DNA of 38,765 nt, taken from a virus. This document shows, one piece after another, positions 14,922 through 21,254 of the stretch. The position numbers were made by a program, and so were the translations under genes. Positions within the stretch are counted from its first letter, which is position 1. Each line of letters begins with the position of its first letter. Under the pieces are notes generated by a model. That model was not told where the DNA came from. It was given only the letters and a program-made list of their open reading frames with translations, and did no database searches. Location of the stretch: IMG/VR virus record IMGVR_UViG_3300042988_002205, positions 1-38,765 of that record; one strand, written 5' to 3'.

Positions 14922-15295
14922 GCGACAACCTGGACCTGAATTTGAGCCCGGACCCGGTGAAGCGGTTCGGCAGCACAGACCCGGAGGCGGCGGCGCCGTG
15001 GCTGATCGCGATGCTGGAGGGCCGGCAGACGTGGACGACGGCGGCGGACATCCTGCGCGACGGCGGGCTGGCGGTGAGCGAGGACAACAAACGCTGGCTG
15101 CGGGCCGTGCGCGCGGCGACGAACGGCGTGGTGGTGGGCGGGCCGGGGAGTCCGGGCTACCGGCACTTGCGGACGCTGACCTCAGATGAGTTCCGGCACT
15201 TCGACAACCAGGGCCGCAGCCAGATGCGCGAGATGACGCGGACCATGATCCAGACGCGCCGGCTGTGGCACGGATTCCAACTGGAGGCGTTATGA
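14918..15295 (+). CDS. Hypothetical early protein, possible winged helix
   Basis: 125 residues. The segment TWTTAADILRDGGLAVSEDNKRWLRAVRAATNGVVVGGPGSPGYRHLRTLTSDEF reads as helix-turn-helix plus wing. A basic, arginine- and methionine-rich helix follows (SQMREMTRTMIQTRRLWHG). DNA binding is likely. It is coupled at both ends by ATGA overlaps. Confidence 0.5.
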   Translation: MSDNLDLNLSPDPVKRFGSTDPEAAAPWLIAMLEGRQTWTTAADILRDGGLAVSEDNKRWLRAVRAATNGVVVGGPGSPGYRHLRTLTSDEFRHFDNQGRSQMREMTRTMIQTRRLWHGFQLEAL

Positions 15296-15612
15296 CTGAG
15301 GAGCAGAAGGCCAAAAGGCGGGCGCAAAAACGAGCCCAGGAATCAGCCTGGAGGAAGAAACACCCAGAGAAGATACGTGCCCGAATGGATAGGTGGCTCG
15401 CCAACCCAAAAAACGCGGAGAAGCGGCGCGCGTCCAAGGACGCATACAGCGTGCGCTGCGGGCTGTCTTACAAAACTGACATCCCCCCATCTGCATGGCC
15501 TGATGATTTTGTGCAACTGGTAGCCCTCAACCGCAAACTAAAGAGACTATGTCGAAACCAACTAACATCAACGAACTCCGCGACCAACTGCTTGACGCCT
15601 TCGATTGGGTGA
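15292..15612 (+). CDS. Hypothetical basic protein
   Basis: 106 residues with a highly basic, Arg/Lys-rich N-terminal half (about 28-55: WRKKHPEKIRARMDRWLANPKNAEKRRASKD), as in small phage proteins next to HNH-type genes, then a PPSAWPDDFVQLVALNRKLKRLCR helix. The last 21 codons overlap the next gene in another frame, so the functional end may be near residue 85. Confidence 0.45.
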   Translation: MTEEQKAKRRAQKRAQESAWRKKHPEKIRARMDRWLANPKNAEKRRASKDAYSVRCGLSYKTDIPPSAWPDDFVQLVALNRKLKRLCRNQLTSTNSATNCLTPSIG

Positions 15613-15815
15613 AGGCCGATCCGCGCCGCGCCAACCAGGTGAAGGAGATGACGAACGCCGCGGGAAAAATCCTTGGGACCGTGAAGGCGCAGCTCGAATA
15701 CTCACTCATGAAGGGCGAGGAACCAGAGATCCCGTTCATGGGGCCAACCAGCGGCGTCAAGCTGCGCCACGTCCCGAAACTCTCGCCGCCGACGGAACCC
15801 GCGATTGAAGTCTGA
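15549..15815 (+). CDS. Hypothetical small early protein
   Basis: 88 residues starting MSKPTNINELRDQLLDAFDWVKADPRRANQVKEMTNAAGKILGTVKAQLEYSLM, a helical core typical of small conserved phage proteins of unknown role, with a proline-rich tail. It begins inside the 3' end of the previous gene. Confidence 0.6.
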   Translation: MSKPTNINELRDQLLDAFDWVKADPRRANQVKEMTNAAGKILGTVKAQLEYSLMKGEEPEIPFMGPTSGVKLRHVPKLSPPTEPAIEV

Positions 15816-15870
15816 AATAGGCCGCCGCGCGCAAAGAACTAGCGAGCTACTAACCCATGATGAAACTGAT

Positions 15871-17919
15871 ATGACCGCTCCCCGATTCACGTCCGCCGGT
15901 GTGTTGCCGGAAGAGAGTTCCGCTGTGCGTTCTATGGATTGCGCGCAGGCTGGCGTGGAGGGATTCGCCAGTCGCACGGGAGATGTCCCGCATGAAGCAG
16001 AGGCGGGCGTGAGTCGGGGAGCGGTGGAAGGGGAGAAATTGGGGACGGCGTGGAAGCCATCCCTACCGGGGAATGGAGAAGTCCCGGCCTTCACGGCGGC
16101 GGACATGGAGGCCGGTGCGCGGCGCGTGGCGCTGGTGCGCCGGGCGCGGGAACTCCGGGCACAGGGGATGTCATGGGCGGCCACGGCGGCGGCGATGGAC
16201 CTGCCGATGGGGAGTATTTTCAAATTGTGCGAGCGGGCGGCGCATTTGTCCGACCCGACGGCTTGCGACATGGCCACGCGGAGCAGCCGGACCGCGGCGC
16301 GGCGCGAGGCGCACGCGACGGCGCTCTCGGCGAACCAGGTGGCGGCGGTGCGGCGGTGGTTGCTGCTGTCGAATCGCGATTGGAAATCCGGCAGCATGGC
16401 CGAGGCGGTGCGGCAGGCGATTCGCGCGGGCGATCTGCCGGCGGACCTCGGCGAGCGGATGCTGGCACGCGAGGCGGATGGGCTGCCTATTCTTACTCAG
16501 GCGCAGCGGAACCAGTTGCGCATCGGCGAGGCGACGACGCGCTCCTTCCGCAACGGTCGCGAGGCTTGGCTGGACTACATCGAGTCTCCGGGCAGCCTCA
16601 TGCTGTGGACGGACCCAGAGACGGGCGAGGAGCGGCCCATCGAACCCGGCGAGGTGTGGACGCTGGATGACGGCACAATCAATCTCGTTTGCTGCGTGCC
16701 CACCGACGATCCGCAGTGGCCGCACAAGGTGATGCCGGGCCGGTTCCAGTTTTTGTTGTTGGTGGACCACCGCTCGCAGTTCATCCCCGGCTTTTCCTAC
16801 ACGGCGCGGCCGCGGGACTCCTACCGGGCCGAGGATCTGGTGGCGACGATTGATATCGCGGCGCGCGAACACGGGCTGCCGCGGCGGATGGTGCTGGAGA
16901 AGGGCGTGAGCGCGTCCACGGCACTGACGCGGTGCCTCGGGCTGGCCGGGGTGCAGATCATTCGGGCGAACTCGCCGCACGAGAAGGTCGTCGAGGGAGT
17001 GTTCAACCAACTCTGGACGCGGCTGTCGTTTCTGCCGGGCCAGGTGGGGCGCTATCGCGGCGAGGAGGAGCGGGTGACGGCCCTGCTGCAATCCTGCCGG
17101 GCTGGCGCAACGGACCCGCGGCGGCATTTTATGATGCTGGCGGACGTGCTGCGGGAGATCCGCGGAGTGATCGCAGAGCACAACGACCATTGGATCAACG
17201 GCAGCCGATACGGTCGGTGGCAGCCGGGCGAGTTTTTCGCTCGCGAGGCGGGCAAACACTTGCGGCGCGTGGCGGCGGAAGATCGCTGGCTGTTCGCGCC
17301 GTTCGTGAGCGACCCGTTGAAGGTGAGGAAACTTCTGCTGCAAACGACCGTGCCGCTGGCGGAGGGATTTTCGGAGCGGTTTTCGTTCGCGGCGACGTGG
17401 CTGGTGGACTGGCTCGGGGCCTCGGTGCGGCTGCATTGGAATCCATTCGCGGCGGACGAATACGCGACGGCGACGCTGGCGGGCGCTTTCGGCGGTCACC
17501 GGGACGGCGCAGTGCTGGGCCGGCTGGAGATGACCGACCGGCACGCGCGCTGGACGCGGCGGGCGTGGGGCTACAGCGACGCGGCAGACGCGGGCACCGG
17601 CCCGGTGCGTCGGGCGGCCCAGGCGCTGCACCGGAGCGCGGAGGCGATTCGGCCGGATGGCAAGCCGGGCGTCCGCGAGGCGACGGTGCGGAGTGGCACC
17701 GGGGAAGGGGCGACGATTTCGACGGGCGAGCAAAATGATGGGGACGCGGTGGAACGCATCCCTACCAGGGCCATCCCGGCGCCGCGCCGGGCGCTGGACA
17801 ACGCGCCTCGGCGCGATCTGAGCCAATTCGATCCCGGTGACTTGCTGGGGTCCGACAATAAAACCGAAACCCTGCAGCGATGCCGCGTCGAGGAATTCGA
17901 TGCCGCGGCGCTGCTTTAA
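15871..17919 (+). CDS. MuA-like transposase (DDE recombinase)
   Basis: 682 residues (Mu A is 663). An N-terminal helix-turn-helix (about 90-120: ARELRAQGMSWAATAAAMDLPMGSI) binds phage ends. The rve catalytic core follows: FLLLVDHRSQ (D299), LEKGVSAS where the second acidic residue appears to be Glu (E343), and EKVVEGVFNQLW (E375). A mu-type C-terminal beta-barrel and a basic tail come next. It catalyses strand transfer and replicative transposition. The start ATG 15871 is chosen; TTG 15805 and ATG 16105 are alternatives. Two palindromic repeats are inserted in frame (16041 and 17740), both outside the core. Confidence 0.88.
   Translation: MTAPRFTSAGVLPEESSAVRSMDCAQAGVEGFASRTGDVPHEAEAGVSRGAVEGEKLGTAWKPSLPGNGEVPAFTAADMEAGARRVALVRRARELRAQGMSWAATAAAMDLPMGSIFKLCERAAHLSDPTACDMATRSSRTAARREAHATALSANQVAAVRRWLLLSNRDWKSGSMAEAVRQAIRAGDLPADLGERMLAREADGLPILTQAQRNQLRIGEATTRSFRNGREAWLDYIESPGSLMLWTDPETGEERPIEPGEVWTLDDGTINLVCCVPTDDPQWPHKVMPGRFQFLLLVDHRSQFIPGFSYTARPRDSYRAEDLVATIDIAAREHGLPRRMVLEKGVSASTALTRCLGLAGVQIIRANSPHEKVVEGVFNQLWTRLSFLPGQVGRYRGEEERVTALLQSCRAGATDPRRHFMMLADVLREIRGVIAEHNDHWINGSRYGRWQPGEFFAREAGKHLRRVAAEDRWLFAPFVSDPLKVRKLLLQTTVPLAEGFSERFSFAATWLVDWLGASVRLHWNPFAADEYATATLAGAFGGHRDGAVLGRLEMTDRHARWTRRAWGYSDAADAGTGPVRRAAQALHRSAEAIRPDGKPGVREATVRSGTGEGATISTGEQNDGDAVERIPTRAIPAPRRALDNAPRRDLSQFDPGDLLGSDNKTETLQRCRVEEFDAAALL
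16041..16067. repeat. Palindromic element in the transposase N-terminal region
   Basis: GGGGACGGCGTGGAAGCCAT followed by CCCTACC, with one mismatch between arms. It is preceded by GAGAAATTG, as in the copies at 5006 and 9817. Confidence 0.7.
17740..17766. repeat. Palindromic element in the transposase C-terminal tail
   Basis: GGGGACGCGGTGGAACGCAT followed by CCCTACC, one base from the terminase copy. It encodes DGDAVERIPTR. Confidence 0.75.
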
Positions 17920-17930
17920 TTGGAGCAAAC

Positions 17931-19070
17931 ATGAAAACGGAGCCAACTGAATCGCCTGAAATTACCGACCCGAACGCGCGCATGGTCCAGCCAGTGCGCG
18001 CCACCTGGCCATTCAGCAGTGACACGCTGCTGGAGAATATGGCCACCTACACCGAGGAGACGCGCGAGACCATGCTCGCCTGCTTCCGCTGGTGCATTGA
18101 TCCCAAGCACCTGGTCAGCCGGCAGGAATTCGCCCGGCGGGTGGACTATCACGAGACGAACGTGTGGAAGTTTTTCGCCGGGCGCTACCTGCACCCGGAA
18201 ACCAAGGTCCCGGAACCGCCACCGGAGAAGTTCCTGCGGGCCGCCCGGCAATTTCTCAAGCTTGAGCGCGAGCGTTACGAGGGCGGGAGGACGGTGTTTG
18301 TGGCCACCCAGACCAGCCAGCGCATCAACACCTTTTTTGACCTGGTGCGGGAGAGCAGGAGCATGGGCGTGATGTGGGGGCCGAGTCATGTGGGCAAGAC
18401 GTGGGCGGCGGAGGAATATCGCCAGGGCAACAATCACGGCCGCACCATTTACGTGCGGATGCACGCGGCCAGCGGACTGGGCGGCATGGTGCGCCGGATC
18501 GCGGACTGCCTGGGAATCAGCGACAACGCAAACACGGCCGCCCTGGTGGAGCGCATCAAGCGGGGACTGACGGTGGACACGCTGTTGATTCTCGACGAGT
18601 GCCACCTGCTGGCCAACACCTACCGGGCGAACAGCTTTTTCGCCTGCATCGAGGTGATTCGTGAAATCCACGATGAATCTGGCTGCGGGATGGTGTTGAT
18701 CTGGACGCGCATTGACTCGCTCAAGCAGGCCAGCGGGCGCGAGCTGCAGCAGGTTTGGCGGCGGGGCGTCCACAAGCTGTCCCTGCCCCCCAGCCCCACT
18801 AGGGCGGATGTGGCCGCCGTCCTGGCCGCCTCGGGTTTGCGGTTCCCGGAAAAAGGCTCGCGGGTCAAAGTAGGCAAAGTCGAGGAGGATCCTGCCGCCG
18901 TGCTGGCGCAGGTGGCCAAAGGAGAGGGATTGAAGGCGATCACCGAGCGGTTGCGCTATGCCCGAAAGCTGGCCAACAAGGGCAGCGGGGTGCTGACCTG
19001 GGAGGATTTCATCAAAGCGCACCTGACGATCTTGAGCCAAGCAACGCCGCCCGAAGACGACTGGGCCTAG
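17931..19070 (+). CDS. MuB-like AAA+ ATPase, transposition target selector
   Basis: 379 residues. The N-terminal helix-turn-helix (about 58-85: LVSRQEFARRVDYHETNVWKFFAGRY) precedes a AAA+ domain with Walker A GPSHVGKT (about 150-157) and Walker B LLILDECHLL (about 218-227). The C-terminal helical domain ends GSGVLTWEDFIKAHL. MuB-type ATPases coat target DNA, activate MuA and give target immunity. It starts 11 bases after the transposase stop, the usual A-B operon order. It is somewhat longer than Mu B (312). Confidence 0.88.
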   Translation: MKTEPTESPEITDPNARMVQPVRATWPFSSDTLLENMATYTEETRETMLACFRWCIDPKHLVSRQEFARRVDYHETNVWKFFAGRYLHPETKVPEPPPEKFLRAARQFLKLERERYEGGRTVFVATQTSQRINTFFDLVRESRSMGVMWGPSHVGKTWAAEEYRQGNNHGRTIYVRMHAASGLGGMVRRIADCLGISDNANTAALVERIKRGLTVDTLLILDECHLLANTYRANSFFACIEVIREIHDESGCGMVLIWTRIDSLKQASGRELQQVWRRGVHKLSLPPSPTRADVAAVLAASGLRFPEKGSRVKVGKVEEDPAAVLAQVAKGEGLKAITERLRYARKLANKGSGVLTWEDFIKAHLTILSQATPPEDDWA

Positions 19071-19271
19071 AAAGCCCCAGGACGTGCCAAGAAACCTGGA
19101 CCGCAAAAAGCACCGCCCGCGCTGGAAACGTCGCTTGCAAACGAATTGCAAGGGTACAGCGGGGCAGCGGCCGGGACAACCCGCCGCCGGACGCGGTGCA
19201 GAAGAGTGTGGAGCGGCTGGCAGGAGCGGCGCCGACGGAGAATTGAACCACGGAACACACGAAAGGCACGA
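19071..19271. other. Gap between MuB and the attC array
   Basis: About 200 bases with no confident gene. One open frame ends NPPPDAVQKSVERLAGAAPTEN before TGA 19243-19245 and looks protein-like, but no good start was found; it may be a decayed gene. A CACGAAA repeat closes the gap. Confidence 0.4.
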
Positions 19272-19273
19272 AA
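19246..19273 (+). repeat. CACGAAA 9-mer repeat, copy 5, abutting the attC array
   Basis: AACCACGGAACACACGAAAG followed by GCACGAAA. Its last bases run into the R'' box of the first attC site, so the left edge of the array is at or inside this repeat. Confidence 0.75.
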
Positions 19274-19363
19274 AGAACGAATCAAGATGAGCCACGGCGC
19301 ACACACTGACCCCAGCCCCGCTGGCAACGGCCCCGAGCCGTTGGCTCCATCGCCTGGTTCGGC
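19272..19363 (+). other. attC site A (integron cassette recombination site, first of array)
   Basis: A 92-base site ending in R' GTTCGGC (19357-19363). Inner arms GATGAGCCACGGC (19286 on) and GCCGTTGGCTCCATC pair as a hairpin with two unpaired bases on one arm (the extra G and A). These are the extrahelical bases diagnostic of attC. Its outer R'' box is AAAGAAC rather than the GCCGAAC expected to pair with GTTCGGC, so this first site is imperfect. Confidence 0.75.
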
Positions 19364-19493
19364 GCACGGGAAGGCGCTCGAAACATTCGCCATTCTGGCA
19401 GACTTCTATCAAGAGGCGACACGCCGCTACCTGGCAGAGCTAGAGCGCGAGGAAAAAAGCAAAACTCCGAGTGCGCCGAACGACAAAAGCTGA
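19287..19493 (+). CDS. Cassette 1 ORF, start inside attC-A
   Basis: 68 residues. The first 24 or so (MSHGAHTDPSPAGNGPEPLAPSP) are encoded by the attC site and the rest (ETFAILADFYQEATRRYLAELEREEKSK) by the cassette. The cassette part is one charged helix. The stop lies in attC-B. Function unknown; the cassette size is about 118 bases. Confidence 0.5.
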   Translation: MSHGAHTDPSPAGNGPEPLAPSPGSAHGKALETFAILADFYQEATRRYLAELEREEKSKTPSAPNDKS

Positions 19494-19566
19494 GCGACCG
19501 GCGCAGACAAACCTATGAACAACACGACAAACGCCCCCGCCGGTTCGCTCCAGCGACTTGTTCGGC
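19475..19566 (+). other. attC site B
   Basis: 92 bases with R'' GCCGAAC (19475-19481) and R' GTTCGGC (19560-19566) exactly complementary. Arms GCTGAGCGACCGGCG and CGCCGGTTCGCTCCAGC pair with two extrahelical bases (G and A). The loop holds an ATG (19515). Almost identical to attC-C. Confidence 0.85.
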
Positions 19567-19571
19567 GATGA
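19515..19571 (+). CDS. attC-encoded 18-residue leader peptide
   Basis: MNNTTNAPAGSLQRLVRR is encoded wholly by attC-B. Its TGA (19569-19571) overlaps the ATG of the cassette 2 ORF as ATGA, the typical arrangement for translational coupling. The same peptide is encoded in attC-C. There is no direct proof of translation. Confidence 0.45.
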   Translation: MNNTTNAPAGSLQRLVRR

Positions 19572-19846
19572 GACTCAAACCAACAGCGGGCCAACGGTGG
19601 CGCGTGAGTGTGTATCCTCCCGGAGTGACAGACAACCTGCCGGCAGAATACCCACTGGCCCACAAGGCCAGCCGCGAGCAGGCGACCGCCCAGACACACT
19701 TCGACCGCTTCGCGGCGCAGATCGGCGGGGGAAAGGTAGGGCGCGTCATCATGCACCAGGGCAAGCTCTACTCGGGATGCTCGCAATACCTGCACAACGA
19801 CACGCAATGGTGGCCGGACCGGTATTCACCGAACGACCAAAGCTGA
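19568..19846 (+). CDS. Cassette 2 ORF, hypothetical protein
   Basis: 92 residues starting 2 bases after the R' box of attC-B. The sequence MRLKPTAGQRWRVSVYPPGVTD, then KASREQATAQTHFDRFAAQIGGGKVGRVIMHQGKLYSG reads as a small alpha/beta fold. No family recognised. It ends in attC-C, so it is a textbook cassette: one promoterless gene plus one attC. Confidence 0.7.
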   Translation: MRLKPTAGQRWRVSVYPPGVTDNLPAEYPLAHKASREQATAQTHFDRFAAQIGGGKVGRVIMHQGKLYSGCSQYLHNDTQWWPDRYSPNDQS

Positions 19847-19919
19847 GCGACCGGCGCAGAAAAACCTATGAACAACACGACAAACGCACCCGCCGGTTCG
19901 CTCCAGCGCCTTGTTCGGC
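19828..19919 (+). other. attC site C
   Basis: 92 bases. R'' is ACCGAAC (19828-19834) and R' is GTTCGGC (19913-19919), with the same arms as attC-B and both extrahelical bases. ATG at 19868 in the loop. Confidence 0.85.
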
Positions 19920-20035
19920 GTTTCTTCTTTCGCTGCCACCGATGCCACCGGATCAAATTTGGTTTCAGGCTGCGGCTTTGGAACAGCGGAGCCTGGCGGG
20001 TCTGCAAACCATGCGACGATGAGACCCCGTTTTGA
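19868..20035 (+). CDS. Cassette 3 ORF, small zinc-ribbon-like protein with attC-encoded N-terminus
   Basis: 55 residues. The first 18 (MNNTTNAPAGSLQRLVRR) come from attC-C; the cassette adds FFFRCHRCHRIKFGFRL then VCKPCDDETPF. The CHRC ... CKPC pair is a four-Cys zinc ribbon with a short basic and aromatic middle. The cassette is only about 130 bases, among the smallest possible. The stop falls just before attC-D. Function unknown; a nucleic-acid-binding zinc ribbon is plausible. Confidence 0.6.
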   Translation: MNNTTNAPAGSLQRLVRRFFFRCHRCHRIKFGFRLRLWNSGAWRVCKPCDDETPF

Positions 20036-20036
20036 C

Positions 20037-20128
20037 GCCGAACGACAAAAGATGAGCCACGGCGCACACACTGACTCTAGCCTCGCTGGCAACGGCTCCG
20101 CGCCGTTGGCTCCATCGCATGGTTCGGC
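20037..20128 (+). other. attC site D
   Basis: 92 bases. R'' GCCGAAC (20037-20043) and R' GTTCGGC (20122-20128). Arms GATGAGCCACGGCGC and GCGCCGTTGGCTCCATC pair with two extrahelical bases. It is the same type as attC-A, but with an intact R''. Confidence 0.85.
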
Positions 20129-20303
20129 GACACGGCTGCAATACAGAGTCGTCTCACGATATGCAACCCGCATCAGCCGTTTGGAAGGCCCGTACGATTT
20201 CAGGGCGGCACTGGAGCTGGCGGCTGGACGCATACTCATGGGCGACACCAGCGTGACAATCGAAGAAATCGAAGGTTCGCCGAACGAGAAAGGTCAGCGA
20301 TGA
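20052..20303 (+). CDS. Cassette 4 ORF, start inside attC-D
   Basis: 83 residues. About 25 N-terminal residues (MSHGAHTDSSLAGNGSAPLAP) come from the attC, then the cassette adds LQYRVVSRYATRISRLEGPYDFRAALELAAGRILMGD and TSVTIEEIEGSP, a compact beta-alpha-beta pattern. Function unknown. The stop lies in attC-E. Confidence 0.6.
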   Translation: MSHGAHTDSSLAGNGSAPLAPSHGSATRLQYRVVSRYATRISRLEGPYDFRAALELAAGRILMGDTSVTIEEIEGSPNEKGQR

Positions 20304-20391
20304 GCCGAGAATTACCACCATGCGACCATGACGAGTGCCCGCCCACGCACTGCAAGCGCCCCGGCTCATTCGCTGAACCGTCTTGTTCTAC
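20279..20391 (+). other. attC site E
   Basis: 113 bases. R'' GCCGAAC (20279-20285) and R' GTTCTAC (20385-20391). Arms GGTCAGCGATGAGCCG and CGGCTCATTCGCTGAACC pair with two extrahelical bases (T and A). ATG at 20300 within the arm. Confidence 0.8.
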
Positions 20392-20530
20392 AGCACCAGG
20401 CCAACGCCGCGAGATCGAAGTGGAGTGGCAACATGATGAGACAGGGGCGCGGTTCACAAAACGAATCCCCGAAGGTGAGGCCATCCCGGCATTTAGTCGG
20501 CGGTCCATTATCGCATGGCGGGTGCTGTAG
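20300..20530 (+). CDS. Cassette 5 ORF, start inside attC-E
   Basis: 76 residues. About 30 come from the attC (MSRELPPCDHDECPPTHC...), then the cassette adds GQRREIEVEWQHDETGARFTKRIPEGEAIPAFSRR, a small beta-rich domain. The TAG stop lies inside the R'' box GTAGAAC of attC-F. Function unknown. Confidence 0.55.
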   Translation: MSRELPPCDHDECPPTHCKRPGSFAEPSCSTAPGQRREIEVEWQHDETGARFTKRIPEGEAIPAFSRRSIIAWRVL

Positions 20531-20634
20531 AACGATGAAAGCTGAGCGACAGCCCACAGCGCCGCAGGAGACGCCGCCCTTGCCGATGACGCAACTCGGC
20601 GCTGTGGGCTGTTCGCTCCAGCGCATGGTTAGCC
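20527..20634 (+). other. attC site F
   Basis: 108 bases. R'' GTAGAAC (20527-20533) pairs with the R' of the previous site (GTTCTAC), as a cassette should. R' is GTTAGCC (20628-20634), a good GTTRRRY consensus match. Arms GCTGAGCGACAGCCCACAGC and GCTGTGGGCTGTTCGCTCCAGC form the longest stem of the array, again with two extrahelical bases (G and A). Confidence 0.88.
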
Positions 20635-21254
20635 GTCCGTCGAATGTCCTGAACCTCTATGCCGGAGTCGGCGGAAACCGGAAACTCTGGCAAGACGTGA
20701 ACGTGTCCGCCGTGGAGAACGATCCGAAAATCGCGGCGGTATATCAACGGCTGAACTCGGCTGACACCGTGATAATCGGGGACGCGCACGCCTACCTCCT
20801 GGAGAACTACCACCGCTTTGACTTTATCTGGACAAGTCCGCCGTGCCAGACGCACTCGAAGACGGCGAAGGCCACGCGGCACGCGCTGAAACGCTACCCG
20901 GACATGAGCCTCTATCAGCAAATCATCTTCCTGCGAACCTACGCAAAATGTCCGTGGGTCGTGGAAAACGTCGTGCCCTATTACACGCCGCTGATACCGC
21001 CAACGAAGCAAATCGGGCGGCATCTGTTCTGGTCGAACTTCGATTTCGAGGCGTCGGAAGTGCCAACGCCTCCGAACTTCATCAACAGGTGCAATGTGGT
21101 GGGCAAGCTGGCGATGCAAGACTGGCTCGGCATCCGCTACCCGGAAAACATCTACTACGGCAGCAACCACTGCCCCGCGCAAATACTCCGCAACTGCGTC
21201 CACCCGCTGCTAGGCGCGCAAATACTGGCAGCGGCGAGGACGGCTAACAGATGA
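20625..21254 (+). CDS. Cassette 6: DNA (cytosine-5) methyltransferase
   Basis: 209 residues. C5 methyltransferase motifs are in order: motif I LNLYAGVGG (9-17) for AdoMet, the acidic EN at 31-32, motif IV SPPCQ with catalytic Cys at about 74, motif VI ENV (114-116), and a reduced motif VIII GRHLFWSNF (131-139). It is short for the family (usually over 300), as in compact phage methylases, with a small recognition domain. The likely role is protection from host restriction. ATG 20625 spans the R' box of attC-F; an in-frame ATG at 20535 would add 30 attC-encoded residues. Confidence 0.85.
   Translation: MVSRPSNVLNLYAGVGGNRKLWQDVNVSAVENDPKIAAVYQRLNSADTVIIGDAHAYLLENYHRFDFIWTSPPCQTHSKTAKATRHALKRYPDMSLYQQIIFLRTYAKCPWVVENVVPYYTPLIPPTKQIGRHLFWSNFDFEASEVPTPPNFINRCNVVGKLAMQDWLGIRYPENIYYGSNHCPAQILRNCVHPLLGAQILAAARTANR
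21242..21248 (+). other. Terminal R'' box GGCTAAC of the array
   Basis: The exact complement of R' GTTAGCC in attC-F, so it marks the end of the last cassette. No inner arms or R' box follow within about 150 bases. The last attC is therefore truncated, and this is the right edge of the array. Confidence 0.6.

Noticed and set aside
19084-19290. A 68-residue frame between MuB and the array
   Set aside because: It runs through the CACGAAA repeat and into the attC, is Arg/Gly-rich and has a weak start.
16171-19412. Long minus-strand frames opposite the transposase and MuB genes
   Set aside because: They are antisense shadows of two recognisable genes, with no motifs of their own.
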